From: Euptelea pleiosperma | Taxonomy: Eukaryota; Streptophyta; Magnoliopsida; Ranunculales; Eupteleaceae | Assembly: GCA_035048495.1 (NCBI GenBank) | Contig: CM068544.1 | Coordinates: forward strand, 12,766,138-12,830,137 | Direction: 5' to 3' | Length of the DNA: 64,000 bases | Part shown: positions 24,519 through 35,512 of the stretch, piece after piece | How positions within the stretch are numbered: the stretch's first letter is position 1 | How the letters are laid out: every line of letters begins with the position of its first letter | Position numbers and translations under genes: made by a program | Notes under the pieces: generated by a model | The model's input: the letters and a program-made list of their open reading frames with translations, nothing else | The model's database searches: none | What the model was told of the DNA's origin: nothing

Positions 24519-24720
24519 TTAACCGGTGAAGATGGGAAGAAGAAGAATGTTGCCCAATTTTCTAAAGACCTGCTGATCTGTACGTGGAGAAGATGACTGT
24601 GAGAGCTTGCAAAGAAGGAGGGTGCACAGGATGTGCAGCAGAGCAGCGAGGAGAAGAGGTTTGGAGAAGACGGACCTACTGCTATCATGGGTAAAATGTT
24701 GCTGGTGGATCTGTAGGTGG

Positions 24721-24745
24721 CTGGTGTTGCGGTTTGCAACACCAG
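24721..24745. repeat. Variant palindrome with matched arm changes
   Basis: CTGGTGTTGC and GCAACACCAG are separated by 5 nt. Compared with the usual GGAGTTGC / GCAACTCC, the left arm has A to T and the right arm the matching T to A, so pairing is kept. Confidence 0.8.
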
Positions 24746-25384
24746 AAATGATGGATGGGTGCTGGACTATTGGTGGATCTACTCATGTGAGGTAAATGTA
24801 CGAATGGTAATGAAAGGCGGAGCAAACCAATCTGGGGATGGTGGACGAATTGCTATTGAAGAAGGGTGGTTCGGTGTGGTTGCTGAGATCGTGGTCAACC
24901 AGCAAGAAGAAGACGAAAGAAGAAGAAAGAAGAAGAAGGATGAAGAAAGAGGAAGAAAGAAGAAGAAGAAGAAGAAGAAAGAGAAGGGGGATCGATGGGT
25001 TGGCAGCGTGGAGATTGATGCTTGGTTGCAAGGGTTGCTACAACCAAGATGAAGGTGGATGGATGCAAATCCGGTAAGCTTCTCATTGGAAACAATGGCA
25101 AGAGGTCACAGCAAGAACGGGGTAGAGGACCCTTTGGCTCTCAAGATGAACAACTTGTCGATTAGGGAAAGAGAGAGAGAGAGAAGAGAATAGAGGAAAG
25201 TTAAGGGGGAGGGAACCAACTAAGCCAAAAGAGATCCTAGATCTCTTATAGGCTTGATTTATGTGGTCTAAAAATGGGAACCGTTGGATCTCTTGAGATC
25301 CAATGGTTGGGAATATGTTAGTTAGGATAGAGAGAGATGGGGGAGAGAAGAATCGGTCAAGTGAGACCGATTCTCTCTTCTGTT

Positions 25385-25455
25385 GCATGTGAGCATGGGC
25401 ATTGGCATGGGCATGGGCATGGGTATGGGTCATGGGTCATGGGTCATGGGCCAGA
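25385..25455. repeat. Short tandem repeats, GGGCAT and GGGTCAT units
   Basis: Four to five GGCATG-type hexamers run into three copies of a GGGTCAT heptamer. This is a local expansion within the old family 1 LTR; the encoded histidine/alanine run is an artefact. Confidence 0.8.
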
Positions 25456-26297
25456 AGGTGGGTGAGTAGGATAGTGGGCCACTGGGCTCGAGGATAAGTG
25501 GGCCAATGGGCCAGATGAATGTGGGCCTCTTGCGAGGCCGTGGGTTAGGGTGTGTTTGGCCGCCAGGGGAGAAAAATACATTTTTCTCATGAAACACCCA
25601 TCAAGGAAAATTTATTTTTCTTTCCTCGATGATCGAGCTATGCGCTCTCAGCCACAATCAACCATTTGAGGCACTTCTCTACAATCCAACGCGCCCTAGG
25701 GATTGAGACTTTACAATGGAGATCGGGTGGGTGATAGGATGGATGATCGAATGATTGGGCACGATTGGATGGTGGATTTGATGGATAATGGTGATAGCTC
25801 AAATTGAGAGAGTCGATCTGAGCTAGGATAGAGAAAATGTCAGAAAATGCAGGGAAATGAGCTGGCAGAGGGTTTAGAACCCTGATCTTCACTGTGTCCC
25901 TCCTCACGCTTCACCAGTCAAGCAAACCATCATTTCTTGTTGATTTATGCGGCATTAAACGCTTTGGTCTGTCTCTTGGTCATTGGCTCTTCTACTCTCT
26001 TCGCTCTTTGGGCCGGCTCTTCGGTCCTCTTGTTCAGCCCGTATTAGGCCTATATCTTTTAAACATAGCCTGTTTGGTTCTTTAAGCTTTAATGATAGGC
26101 TTCCATGGTTGATCGTGCGCCCGTCAGTCCTTGAGAATCGCCCGATAGGGTCTCTTGCAAGTGAAAAAGTGCGTAATGAGATTCAACTAAAACGGCTTGA
26201 TACAGGACTATCCGAAATGCGTATATTTCATGCAAATAGTCGATTTTTGTCTAAAGAATGCGTTCTACACAATGAAAGAAACTCTTACGTGGAAAAG

Positions 26298-29200
26298 TGT
26301 AATACCCTGAACTTTCATTCTAGGGTATTACGATAAATTCACCTAAGAATGAAAACCTTAAACTTTTTCAGACTCCTATTATTATTTTTATTGTATGAGT
26401 ATGTGTATTTAATTTGGTTTCATTCTGACAACTTTGAAAAACTTGCTATTTTTGAAACTCGCTCTTTAGGGCTAAATTCCTACTAAAAATATTGAACCAT
26501 AACTTGCATAGGACTTTTTCTTGCCGCAGCTAACATTCCAGAACTTTTATAAAAAAATTATTTTGTTGGCCCGAGACACCAAAAATATTCCTATTTTATC
26601 ATTTCCAGCTTACCCGAGAAATTTGGAACCTTTCTTGAGACATAAAAACCTTAGCGGGAGATTTCGGGAGATTTTGACAAAAATAGTATTTTCGTAATTT
26701 TTAAACTTCCCTACAATTTTTATATTTTCAAAATTAATATTTAATTATATTTTATTTATTTAATAAGAGTGTGGGACCCGCGAATCACTTTCGGATCATT
26801 CTGATGTCATTTGACACTTTTTCGGTGCTTTAAATATTTTTTATGATTTTTATATATTTAGACTACTTTTTATGATTTATGTGTGTGACATGTGTCAATA
26901 CCTTATTGTATGGACTTTTAAATTATATAATATAGTTTAATTGAATTAATGTATAGTTACTTGTGTTATGATTGTTGGGTGGGCCCGTATGGCCAATTTA
27001 GAGGCCTTTAGGGATTAATAATTATCTTAATTGAAGCCTAATTGTTGTATATGGGCCTTGGGCCCATTTCTAACCCATTAGTAGTGTAAAATAAGAGTTT
27101 TGAGGGTTGAAAAAGTCATCCCTTTGATAGTTATGAATTCCACTAAAATAGAAACCATAATCCTTCCCTAAACCTATTTATGAAAAACCCTAAAGCTTTA
27201 GAAGCTTTCACAAACCCAACTCCATCGAAGAATAGAGAAAGCTCCATTAAACCTTCATCCGGGCACCGATCGCACTCGAACAAGAAGGGAGAATTGACAG
27301 GGACTCCGATTAGAAGAACATAATCCGAGGAGAGGACGATCCGACGACTTTCAAATTTGAAGAAACTTTTGATTTTCATTAAAATTCAAGAAACCTTGAG
27401 GTAAGTGTGTTTGATCCATCCTATACTTATTTTTCTTCAAGATTTTGTTTCTCTTTCATTAGATAATAATTGATACTCATTATAAATTAATTTAAATAAT
27501 ATTTACTTTATTCTTATTGGGTTGATATTTATTTTGGGCCACCATGATGGATTTGGCCATGATCTATTTTGTACCTATAACGGATGACTATGTTCTTTAT
27601 CATTTTCGTTGTATTTTTATGAGTTAAATATTTTTATAATTATTTTTTCTTCGTACCTCTTTAAATCTATTTTCCAAAACCGTTTAGTTTGTATTTTTCT
27701 GATTTGTATTCATTAAGTTATGATTTTTCTAAGTTGTTGGACTTTACCAAAAAAATCCAGAATTTTAGATTTTACACGATCCACTTCACTTAGAATTTTG
27801 ATCTCTATTTTTAACCTAAATATTTTTCTAATTATTTTTTATAGATACTTCTATCAATCTAGTTTCTAGAACCTTTGAATTTATATTTTTTTAATTTTTA
27901 TTGATTAAGTTATGATTTTTCTAAGTTGTTGGATTTTACCAAGAAACTTAGAATTCTAGATTTTACACGGTCCAATTCACTTGGGATTTCGATCTATATT
28001 TTTAACCTAAATATTTTTCTAATTATTTTTACAGATACCTCTATAATTTAGTTTCTAGAACATTTGAATTTGTATTTTTCTAATTTGTATTGATTAAGTT
28101 GTGATTTTTCAAATATGCTGGACTTTTCTGTAAAACCCAGAATTCTAAATTTTACACGGTCCACTTCACTTAGGATTTCGATCTATATTTTTAACTTAAA
28201 TATTTTTATAATTATTTTTCATAAATGGCTCTATGAATCTAGTTTCTAAATTAGTTGAGTTTGTATTTTTCTGATATTTATTTATTTAGTTACAACTTTT
28301 ACAATACGCTAGACTTTTCTATAAAATCTAGAATTTCAAATTCTGTCCGGCCCGCTTCATTAAGGGTTTCGACCCATATTTTGAATCTGAATATTTTTTT
28401 ATTTATTTTTAAATATTTCTATAAATCTAGTTTCTATAACCTTTGCGTTTATATTTTTCTGATTTGAATTGATTAAGTTATGATTTTTCAAATGTGCGAG
28501 ACTTTTCTGTAAAATACTAAATTTTAGATTCTGTCCGGTCCACTTAATTAAGGGTTTCGACCTATATTTTGAATCTGAATATTTTTCTATTTATTTTTCC
28601 TAAAAACTTCTATGAATCTAGTTTTTAAATCCATTGAGTTTATATTTTTCTAATTAATATTTATTTAGTTATAATTTTTATATGACGGTATATTTCTTTT
28701 GTAAAAAAACCTATTAATTATTAGTGGTTCGCTCATGACTTATTAAGTATTAAGGGGTTTAGCCCTTGTTGTTTGACTAAACCCTAGATGGTTTGACCTA
28801 TACTTGTATGCATGGGGATCCCACCCATGTGTCTTGGATCTCTCATAGTGTTCGGCCAAGTGTCTTGGATCCCTCTTTAGGGTTCGACCTTGTGTCATGG
28901 ATCCCTCATAGAGTTTGACAATGGAGTGTTGGATTCTCTTGTGATTTTTACTTATATTATTCATCGATGTTGATCGTGATCTTTGGTGATCGTTTACATA
29001 TTATTCATGTTGTTTAACCCTAATTCATTATCATATTATTATTATTGATGATCATGTGTTTATTTTATATTCTTATCTAAATGTTAAATACACGTGTGCT
29101 TATGCCATGTAACCCTAGTACCATCTTATTGTCATACCATGATCATCACGTCATTTCATATAAGGGGTGCATAAGGGAACGGGGTTGAAGTATATTATAT

Positions 29201-29918
29201 ACGTTTATATTGGTTTTATCAATTAATCAGGGTTCAGTACCCTAGGGTTAAAGGCCCCAGACGTTATTATATCCTGCAGATGGGTCGATGAGACCGCTCC
29301 TAGTGCGGGAAGGAGATGGAGACCCTATGTGGTTATGGGTACTAGTTACATTTGCATCCCTTACTCATCTGCATTCATCCTCATATTCATGCCATCCTTA
29401 GTATACTATTGAGATGCATACCTTGATTAAAAAACTTGTATAGTATGATATCATACCATGCACACTGTTGTATTACTGGGCCTCGGCTCACGGTGCTACA
29501 CTAATACCATTTTCAGATTTAGAGGAGCCGGATACGTGAGATGATTTTGAGGCAAAAGACTCCGGTGCATTCGAGGAGATCGGCGAGGATTTGGGAGTCG
29601 ATCCCACACTTTAGAAGACTTTATTTTGATTGTTTTTAAAACCTTACTTATTTATTTTTACAGACATGTAGTCCTATGATTGAGAGCATGTTCTCACCTC
29701 ATTCTCTTAACATTTCGTTGATTGATTGAATTATTTTAATTATTTATTTCCTACATCTATACTCTTTTTTTTCTTGGTGGGTTTTCAAATAAACCTTAGT
29801 AGTCTAACTGACCTAATTGGACCACTAGGGGACATTCATGGATCACCTCTGGGTTCGGGTACGGGTCGATCCATGGATTTTTAGATCGTATCTGGGTATC
29901 CGGATTCGAGGCGTGACA
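26298..29918 (+). repeat. Complete solo LTR, family 2, 3.6 kb
   Basis: It begins TGTAATACCC and ends GAGGCGTGACA. AAAAG duplications flank it at 26293-26297 and 29919-29923. It has no interior, so it is a solo LTR. The first 35 bases form a hairpin (TAATACCCT / AGGGTATTA). It carries about six 190-bp tandem repeats (27663-28800). It is the reference copy for the truncated family 2 LTRs in this window. Confidence 0.94.
27663..28800. repeat. ~190-bp tandem repeats inside family 2 LTR
   Basis: The landmark AATCTAGTTTCTA recurs at about 27663, 27856, 28045, 28236, 28424 and 28614, a step of 188-193 bp. Each unit also holds ATTGATTAAGTTATGATTTT, GGACTTTTCTGTAAAA and ATTTTACACGGTCCACTT-type blocks. 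Matching arrays lie in the other family 2 LTRs at about 18640-19330 and 42310-43370. Confidence 0.88.
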
Positions 29919-29991
29919 AAAAGCCGATGAAAAGATAAGTTTATCGTTATAAGGATAACGGCTTAAAATAAGCACTTTTGAGCGAATATCA

Positions 29992-30857
29992 GCGATCAAC
30001 CACGAAAATCACGATCAAAGATCAGTGAACCATGTGGGATAAAAGGTGATCCAAGACAGTTGAGTTGGCAAAGTTAAAAAATGGCCAAGCTGGAAGATTG
30101 GCGAGACTTAATTGCAAACCACAATCTGAGAAAACTTGAAGACTATTGGGTCGCGAGCAAAGATGTAGGCCAATGGGCCAAGTCAACGAACCACAAGGAC
30201 CAGATATTAAATGAATATGGGCCAGAAACTGAGAGAGTAAACTGGGTCAATGAACCAATGAGATGGACTCTACAAACTGCGAGACTAACATATGACTCGA
30301 AGCACTCAAGTATGTAACATTAGAGAAATACAACTCATAATCTATCAAAGGAGCTTGACACCTGAGAGCGCACAAAGAAATATACTTGGCACACGCAAGG
30401 GCCAAGAATGTAGGATTGAGGCGGCCACTATTGAAGGAGGTTGTGGTGTCGGACATGTGTGTAGTTGTCAACAAGAAATGAGTCTGTCATAACAAAATGA
30501 ACATGCATGGGAGAGGCTAAGTTGAAACACGCGCTCCATTCAAGAAGGACAACAGAGACACGTTGATGACATGGCATCGAGGTCATCATATGTAGAGCAT
30601 GTGTATTACAACAATTAGTTGCTTGCGGGGATTGATAGCGTGAAGCTCGTTGTTCATAGACGTGATCAAACGATTGACAAATTAAGGCTAGTAAAGAAAA
30701 AGAAAAAAATGGAGATGGACGGTTCCCATTTAATGGAAATCTTGTTGGCCCTTAAAGGGGTGATGTGGTAGCAAACTAAGAGAAATTGGAAAGACGGCTG
30801 GACATCAACGTGTACAGCAAGGGAGATAATCTTTTCTAAAATGGTCTCAATCCTCTT
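29992..30857. other. Unassigned sequence between two LTRs
   Basis: This separates the old family 1 LTR from the family 2 element. Short frames exist but none resembles a protein I know. The AGGCCAATGGGCCAAG-type wording recalls the variable U3 part of the LTR at 51898-55091, so it may be a diverged LTR or flank. I see no RNA gene or promoter. Confidence 0.4.
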
Positions 30858-31468
30858 TATCACGCCCCGAATCCGGATACCCAGATACGACCCGAAAATC
30901 CGTGGATCGACCCGTACCCGAACCCAGAGGTGATCCATGAATGTCCCCTAGTGGTCCAATTAGGTCAATTAGACTACTAAGGTTTATTCGAAAACCCACT
31001 AAGAAAAAAAAAAGAGTATAGATGTAGGAAACAAATAATTAAAATAATTCATAACTCAAACAATTCAATCAATCAATTAAGTGTGTAGAGATGGAAGTGA
31101 GAACACGCTCTCAATCAAAGGACTACATGCCCATGAAAATAAATAAGTAATATTTTAAAACAATCAAAATGAAGTCTTTTTTTTTAAAGTGTGAGATAGA
31201 CTCCTAAATCCTCGCCGATCTCATCGAATGCATTGGAGTCTTTCGCCTCAAAATCATCTCACATACCCGGCTCCTCAAAATCTGAAAATGGTATCGGTGT
31301 AGCACCGTGAGCCGAAGCCCAGTAATACAACAGTGTGCATGGTATGATATCATACTATACAAGTTTTTAACCAAGGTATGCATCTCAATCATATAATAAG
31401 GATGACATGAATGTGAGGATGAATGCAAGTGAGTACGGGATGCCAATGCAACTAGTACCCATAACCAG

Positions 31469-31670
31469 CACTACAACAAAATTGACTTTTAATGGCATTA
31501 TTTTTATGGGATTTATTATAAAACGCCATTAAAAGTAGAAAAGTAATAGGGTTGACGGCATTAAGTCTATGAACACTGTTATACTAAGTATTTTATTCGA
31601 TTTGGCGGTAGATATTCTATTTGAGAATGGCATTCTTATTGTGAATGCCATTACATTAAACATAAAAACA
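31469..31670. repeat. Left TIR and subterminal repeats of the gene-carrying CACTA
   Basis: After the CACTACAACAAAAT terminus, ATGGCATT / AATGCCAT-like units recur in both directions. In En/Spm such units bind TNPA; here that role is inferred from position. Confidence 0.75.
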
Positions 31671-31828
31671 CGACCTAACCTCTTTTTCCCCCACGACCTA
31701 AAATAGGTCTCACGAACCCTATTTTCCCATTCTTGCGGTTCGCTTCATCTTCTTCGCTCTTCGACGAAGAGTTTCCAGATTTTTGAGAATCTCTTGTGCT
31801 CCTCACGGCACATACTCAGTGTGCTTTG

Positions 31829-31889
31829 GCTCTCATGTCTCACGTCGCTGCAACTCTCCCTCGACTCTGTTGCAATCATTCTCGAGGTA

Positions 31890-31931
<42 letters not shown>

Positions 31932-34900
31932 TCTTTAAGATTGTAGCATTATTTTGGGGTACTCAGATCCCTTTATTTCTGAAACCCTAGCTCGGTTTCT
32001 CACCCTTTAACCCAAAAATAATGCTTCTTCGATTAGGGCATTTTGGGTTGATATGCACAATCGATTTTCATCTCTTTATTTTTGTGTTTTGGGGTACCAA
32101 TGTGAAGATGTGATTAGATCCAACACCTGAAACCCTTAAATGGTTTTTGATAGTCATATTTCAAAGTTTCAGGTAGTTGAGGGTACTCATTTGGGGTTCT
32201 AGGCATACCAACAGCGAATTTGAGGGTTTCCATCATCTTTGGCTTTGCTTTACATGCAGTGTAGAGACATGTAACCAGGTGGAAAATGACTAACTTCGTT
32301 GGCATCCTGGATAAATTGTGTAGTATCCAAAATTGGTCCCCTAAATTTCCTCTAAAGGCATGGGATTCCCATTGTGTAGTAATTACCTCGTGTGTGGTGT
32401 TTAAGTCTTGGACTCCAAATTCTGGGTTGCATCTAGAGTGATCTTAGGTTTTTGTTCTTTGTGGTTAAGAATTGAAGATCTTGAGTTTGTTTGAGCTTGT
32501 TGGCAAAGGTTTGCATTTGTGCCCTAGTATTGAGTTCACGACTTAGGAATGTATGCCTTACTAGTTTTCCTTGAAAAGTTGTTCTTTTTTATGATATTAA
32601 GCTTTTGTTTGTGATGTAGGGAGGTGATTGAAAACATGATGAAGGTGGGTGAGATCAGTGCACGTTTGAAACATATGGAGGTAGCTTTGAAACCACAAAC
32701 TTGGTAAATAATATGCTGTTTTACTTCTTATTACGGGTATTTTATCCATTGCATGAATTACTCGTACATTCCAACATGATGCATTGCGTTGTTCCTGGCT
32801 GTATTAGATGGCCCTGCTTCTGGATAGTCTACACACTATTCTTAGATGGATGAAATCTGAAATTTCATTTGAAATGGTTATGTTGATTATAGTATTTTTC
32901 GTTTGTCTATTTTTTTCTTTGTGATTTTTTGGTTGTTTCAATGTGTCAGTCAATGCACATCTTTCCTCATGTTTCATGATTCCAAAAAGTGGAAGGACAT
33001 TGAATTTTGAAGAAGTTTAATTTAGAAGGTAAAGTGAAAAGATCCATTGCTGCTGTTGTTTTTTCCCTCTATACATCCTCTTCCCTTGTCAAAATTGTTC
33101 CTCTCATGTTATCTTACAGACTGGGGACATATGTCTACTTCAAGAAATGTCAATTTTTAACACAGCCATTGATCCTATTGTTGTGATCTCATTTCTTGTG
33201 GGAAAGCACCAGCAACTATACATTTCATTCAAAAGCTTTAGCAACCCCTTCAGTCACTTACATGCCATTAAACCAAAAACCCACTTTTCATATTTCAAGA
33301 ATTTCTGAGTTTAATTTTTCGAATAGGAAAAATAACAGCCTTTCTCCCCTATGAATTACAGACCTTTAATTATTAATTTTTTAATAGAAAAAACAAAATG
33401 AAAAAACCTTCTTTATTTTGCAACATGATGGATAGTGATTGGGCTGAAACTTGCTAGATGGAGAGTCGGTGAGCTGGTCCACAAGGACTCTGTCTGCCAT
33501 CTGTGTAGACCCTGTCTTCACAGTGATTGAAATCTGTTGTGTCTGCCCAGAGTATCGCGCATCTTATTTTTTCATGGTTATTAACAAATTTCCATACTTG
33601 TTTTCCCATTACTGAGGTGCAAGTACTGAATTTTGGTTCCATGAGTCATATTTATCAAGCCTATTTCTTGGAATAGGTGAGTTATAGATTCTGAAATATT
33701 AGTATAAATGTAAAATTAGAAATCAAGGTGTTAAGATCTAGTTTTTTTTTATAGGTAAGCCGTTCTTGAACATTTATCCATGCTCTTTCACCCATTTAAT
33801 TTTGCCACACAATTTTCTATTAAGTGTATTGACAATATCCAATGGAGTGTAGGAGTATTAAGAATTTAGAATAATCCATGCAACATAATGATAAAGTGAT
33901 TATCATTTGTCTTAATTGTTGTACCAAGGTGCATCTGTTATGGGTGTCTGCAAGAGAGTACTTATATTTGGTACAAAAGTACTTTTAGTTCATTTTTGTT
34001 ACAAATTATGGAAATCAGGGAAGCTATTGAAGAGGCCGTTAACTCTCAGGCATTAAAGCAAATTCAATCTCAGGTAAACAGGTTGGCTTTTCCCATAAAG
34101 ACCGCCACTTTTTGATCTGTAAAGCTGGGCAATAGTTGTAATGTTCAAATATGTCGTTAATCTTGTTAGACATGCCATCAAACAGGCTCAGGCCAAAGGA
34201 TCCACTAGGTTATGATTTTTTTGACTTGTTTTGTGGCTGCTCATTTGGTTTTATATGGTAACTAAGTTTACTCTCATATGTCATATGTTGGAATTGAATG
34301 ACCTTTCTTCCCTCAACTTCAATAGTTCTTTTTTCTATTTGAGGACTGATTTAGGCTGAAATAGGAGGACTTGTCTTAGGCAAGGGAATTGGATCATTGT
34401 GGGACGAAGCTAAGATGCAGATATCATGCCTTTTTATTATCTTATTTCTTTCTCAAATCCTATTTTTTCTTGTTTATAATCTCAACACCATGAGCATCTT
34501 GTTCTACAGGCTATGAGACCCTTGGGAGCCTAACGTCCAAGCTTGGTCAAGGAACTCAGAAGTGTATGGGTTCACCAAGGTGAGTAATTTTTCCTTATTG
34601 CTACTTAGTTTTTGGTGGTTGTGGTTTTTCCTTGTGTGTGAAAAAATTCTACTCGAATGGTTAGCATAGGTAAGGAGACATTGCACTTCATGGATAAAGG
34701 TCATCCATTGGAATAATTTTTCAGAAGCATAAATCCAAGTTAGAAGCTAGTGTTTTGATTTTAGCATTTGACTTGCCCAAGTTAAATGCTTTTAAGTTTG
34801 AATTATTTTTTCTGCCATAATTGAAATATCATGAAACAAAAAGGTTTGTAAACTGGATGTTAGTAGCTTATTTTAGGCCCATCTGCTTTTTTATTTCCTT

Positions 34901-35512
34901 ATTTTTCCCTCTTTAGACACAACATACTAAAGGCCTCTTTTGTTTATGGTTGGACAATAAAGAAAAATTCCACATTTGTCGTATATGCGCACTTGACTTG
35001 AGTAGGGAATGTTCGAGCCCATCTTTTACTTTTCTTGGTGTTGTTTTCTTCAAATATAGTCTAAAGTTGGTACTTGATATCAAGCCATACTAACGTGGCA
35101 TAAAGGCTTATGCTTTTTTTGATGTCAAGCGCCACAGGCTACTAGAGAGCTGACTTGGGTTAAGATTTTTTTTTACTAAATTAGTATCCCGATGAGGATT
35201 TCTGGGATGTCCTCAAATGCAATAATGTCTTATTTACTATTAGTTGTTTGGATCATAGTAGGGATTCTAATTTTTGTAAGTTTTAGCTTTCTTCTTTCCT
35301 CCCTATTGTTGGAGGCATGGGCTTTTGTGTTTGATTTTGCTAAGTATGATTTAATTTGCAATGTTTTCTATTATAGATAATCACAAGACCCTTGGAAGGT
35401 CTTGCAACGGAATCAGCTTCGGACTTACAGAAAGTTTTAATAGTGAAAACATACACTTGGCAAATGAGTGCTTTTCATCAACTCAAGACAGTGCTTCATG
35501 ATTTCCAAAGTT
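31829..35512 (+). pseudogene. Exon-like segments, gene not recognised
   Basis: A short leader and ATG exon (MSHVAATLPRLCCNHSR, ending CGAG before GTATCT) are followed by a CT run. Further segments have splice-like borders: about 32622-32702 (EVIENMMKVGEISARLKHMEVALKPQT), 34020-34072 (EAIEEAVNSQALKQIQSQ), 34511-34578 (GYETLGSLTSKLGQGTQKCM), and 35377-35510 (ITRPLEGLATESASDLQKVL...WQMSAFHQLKTVLHDFQ). They are in the same direction and separated by T-rich, intron-like DNA. I do not recognise the source gene. They could be one captured gene or the element's own decayed gene. Confidence 0.4.
31891..31936. repeat. (CT)n microsatellite
   Basis: About 15 CT units run just after the putative first exon of the gene-carrying CACTA and grade into CTTT. 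Such runs are common in plant 5' introns and UTRs. Confidence 0.85.

Larger units (their letters stand above)
24456..29991 (-). repeat. Old family 1 LTR, 5' part, interrupted
   Basis: The plus strand ends GCACTTTTGAGCGAATATCA at 29991. Moving left it carries diverged versions of family 1 blocks: CTTACGTGGAAAAG, GCGTAATGAGATT, CTTCACTGTGTCCCTCCTCACGCTTC, GTTGGATCTC. A complete solo family 2 LTR (26298-29918) splits it. Its own 3' end was displaced by the family 2 LTR ending at 24455. It is the most diverged family 1 copy here and so probably among the oldest. Confidence 0.75.

Noticed and set aside
31796..31990. A 64-codon gene with a serine/leucine run
   Set aside because: The second half is the (CT)n repeat; only the first 17 codons before a GT look exon-like, and these are described with the exon-like segments.
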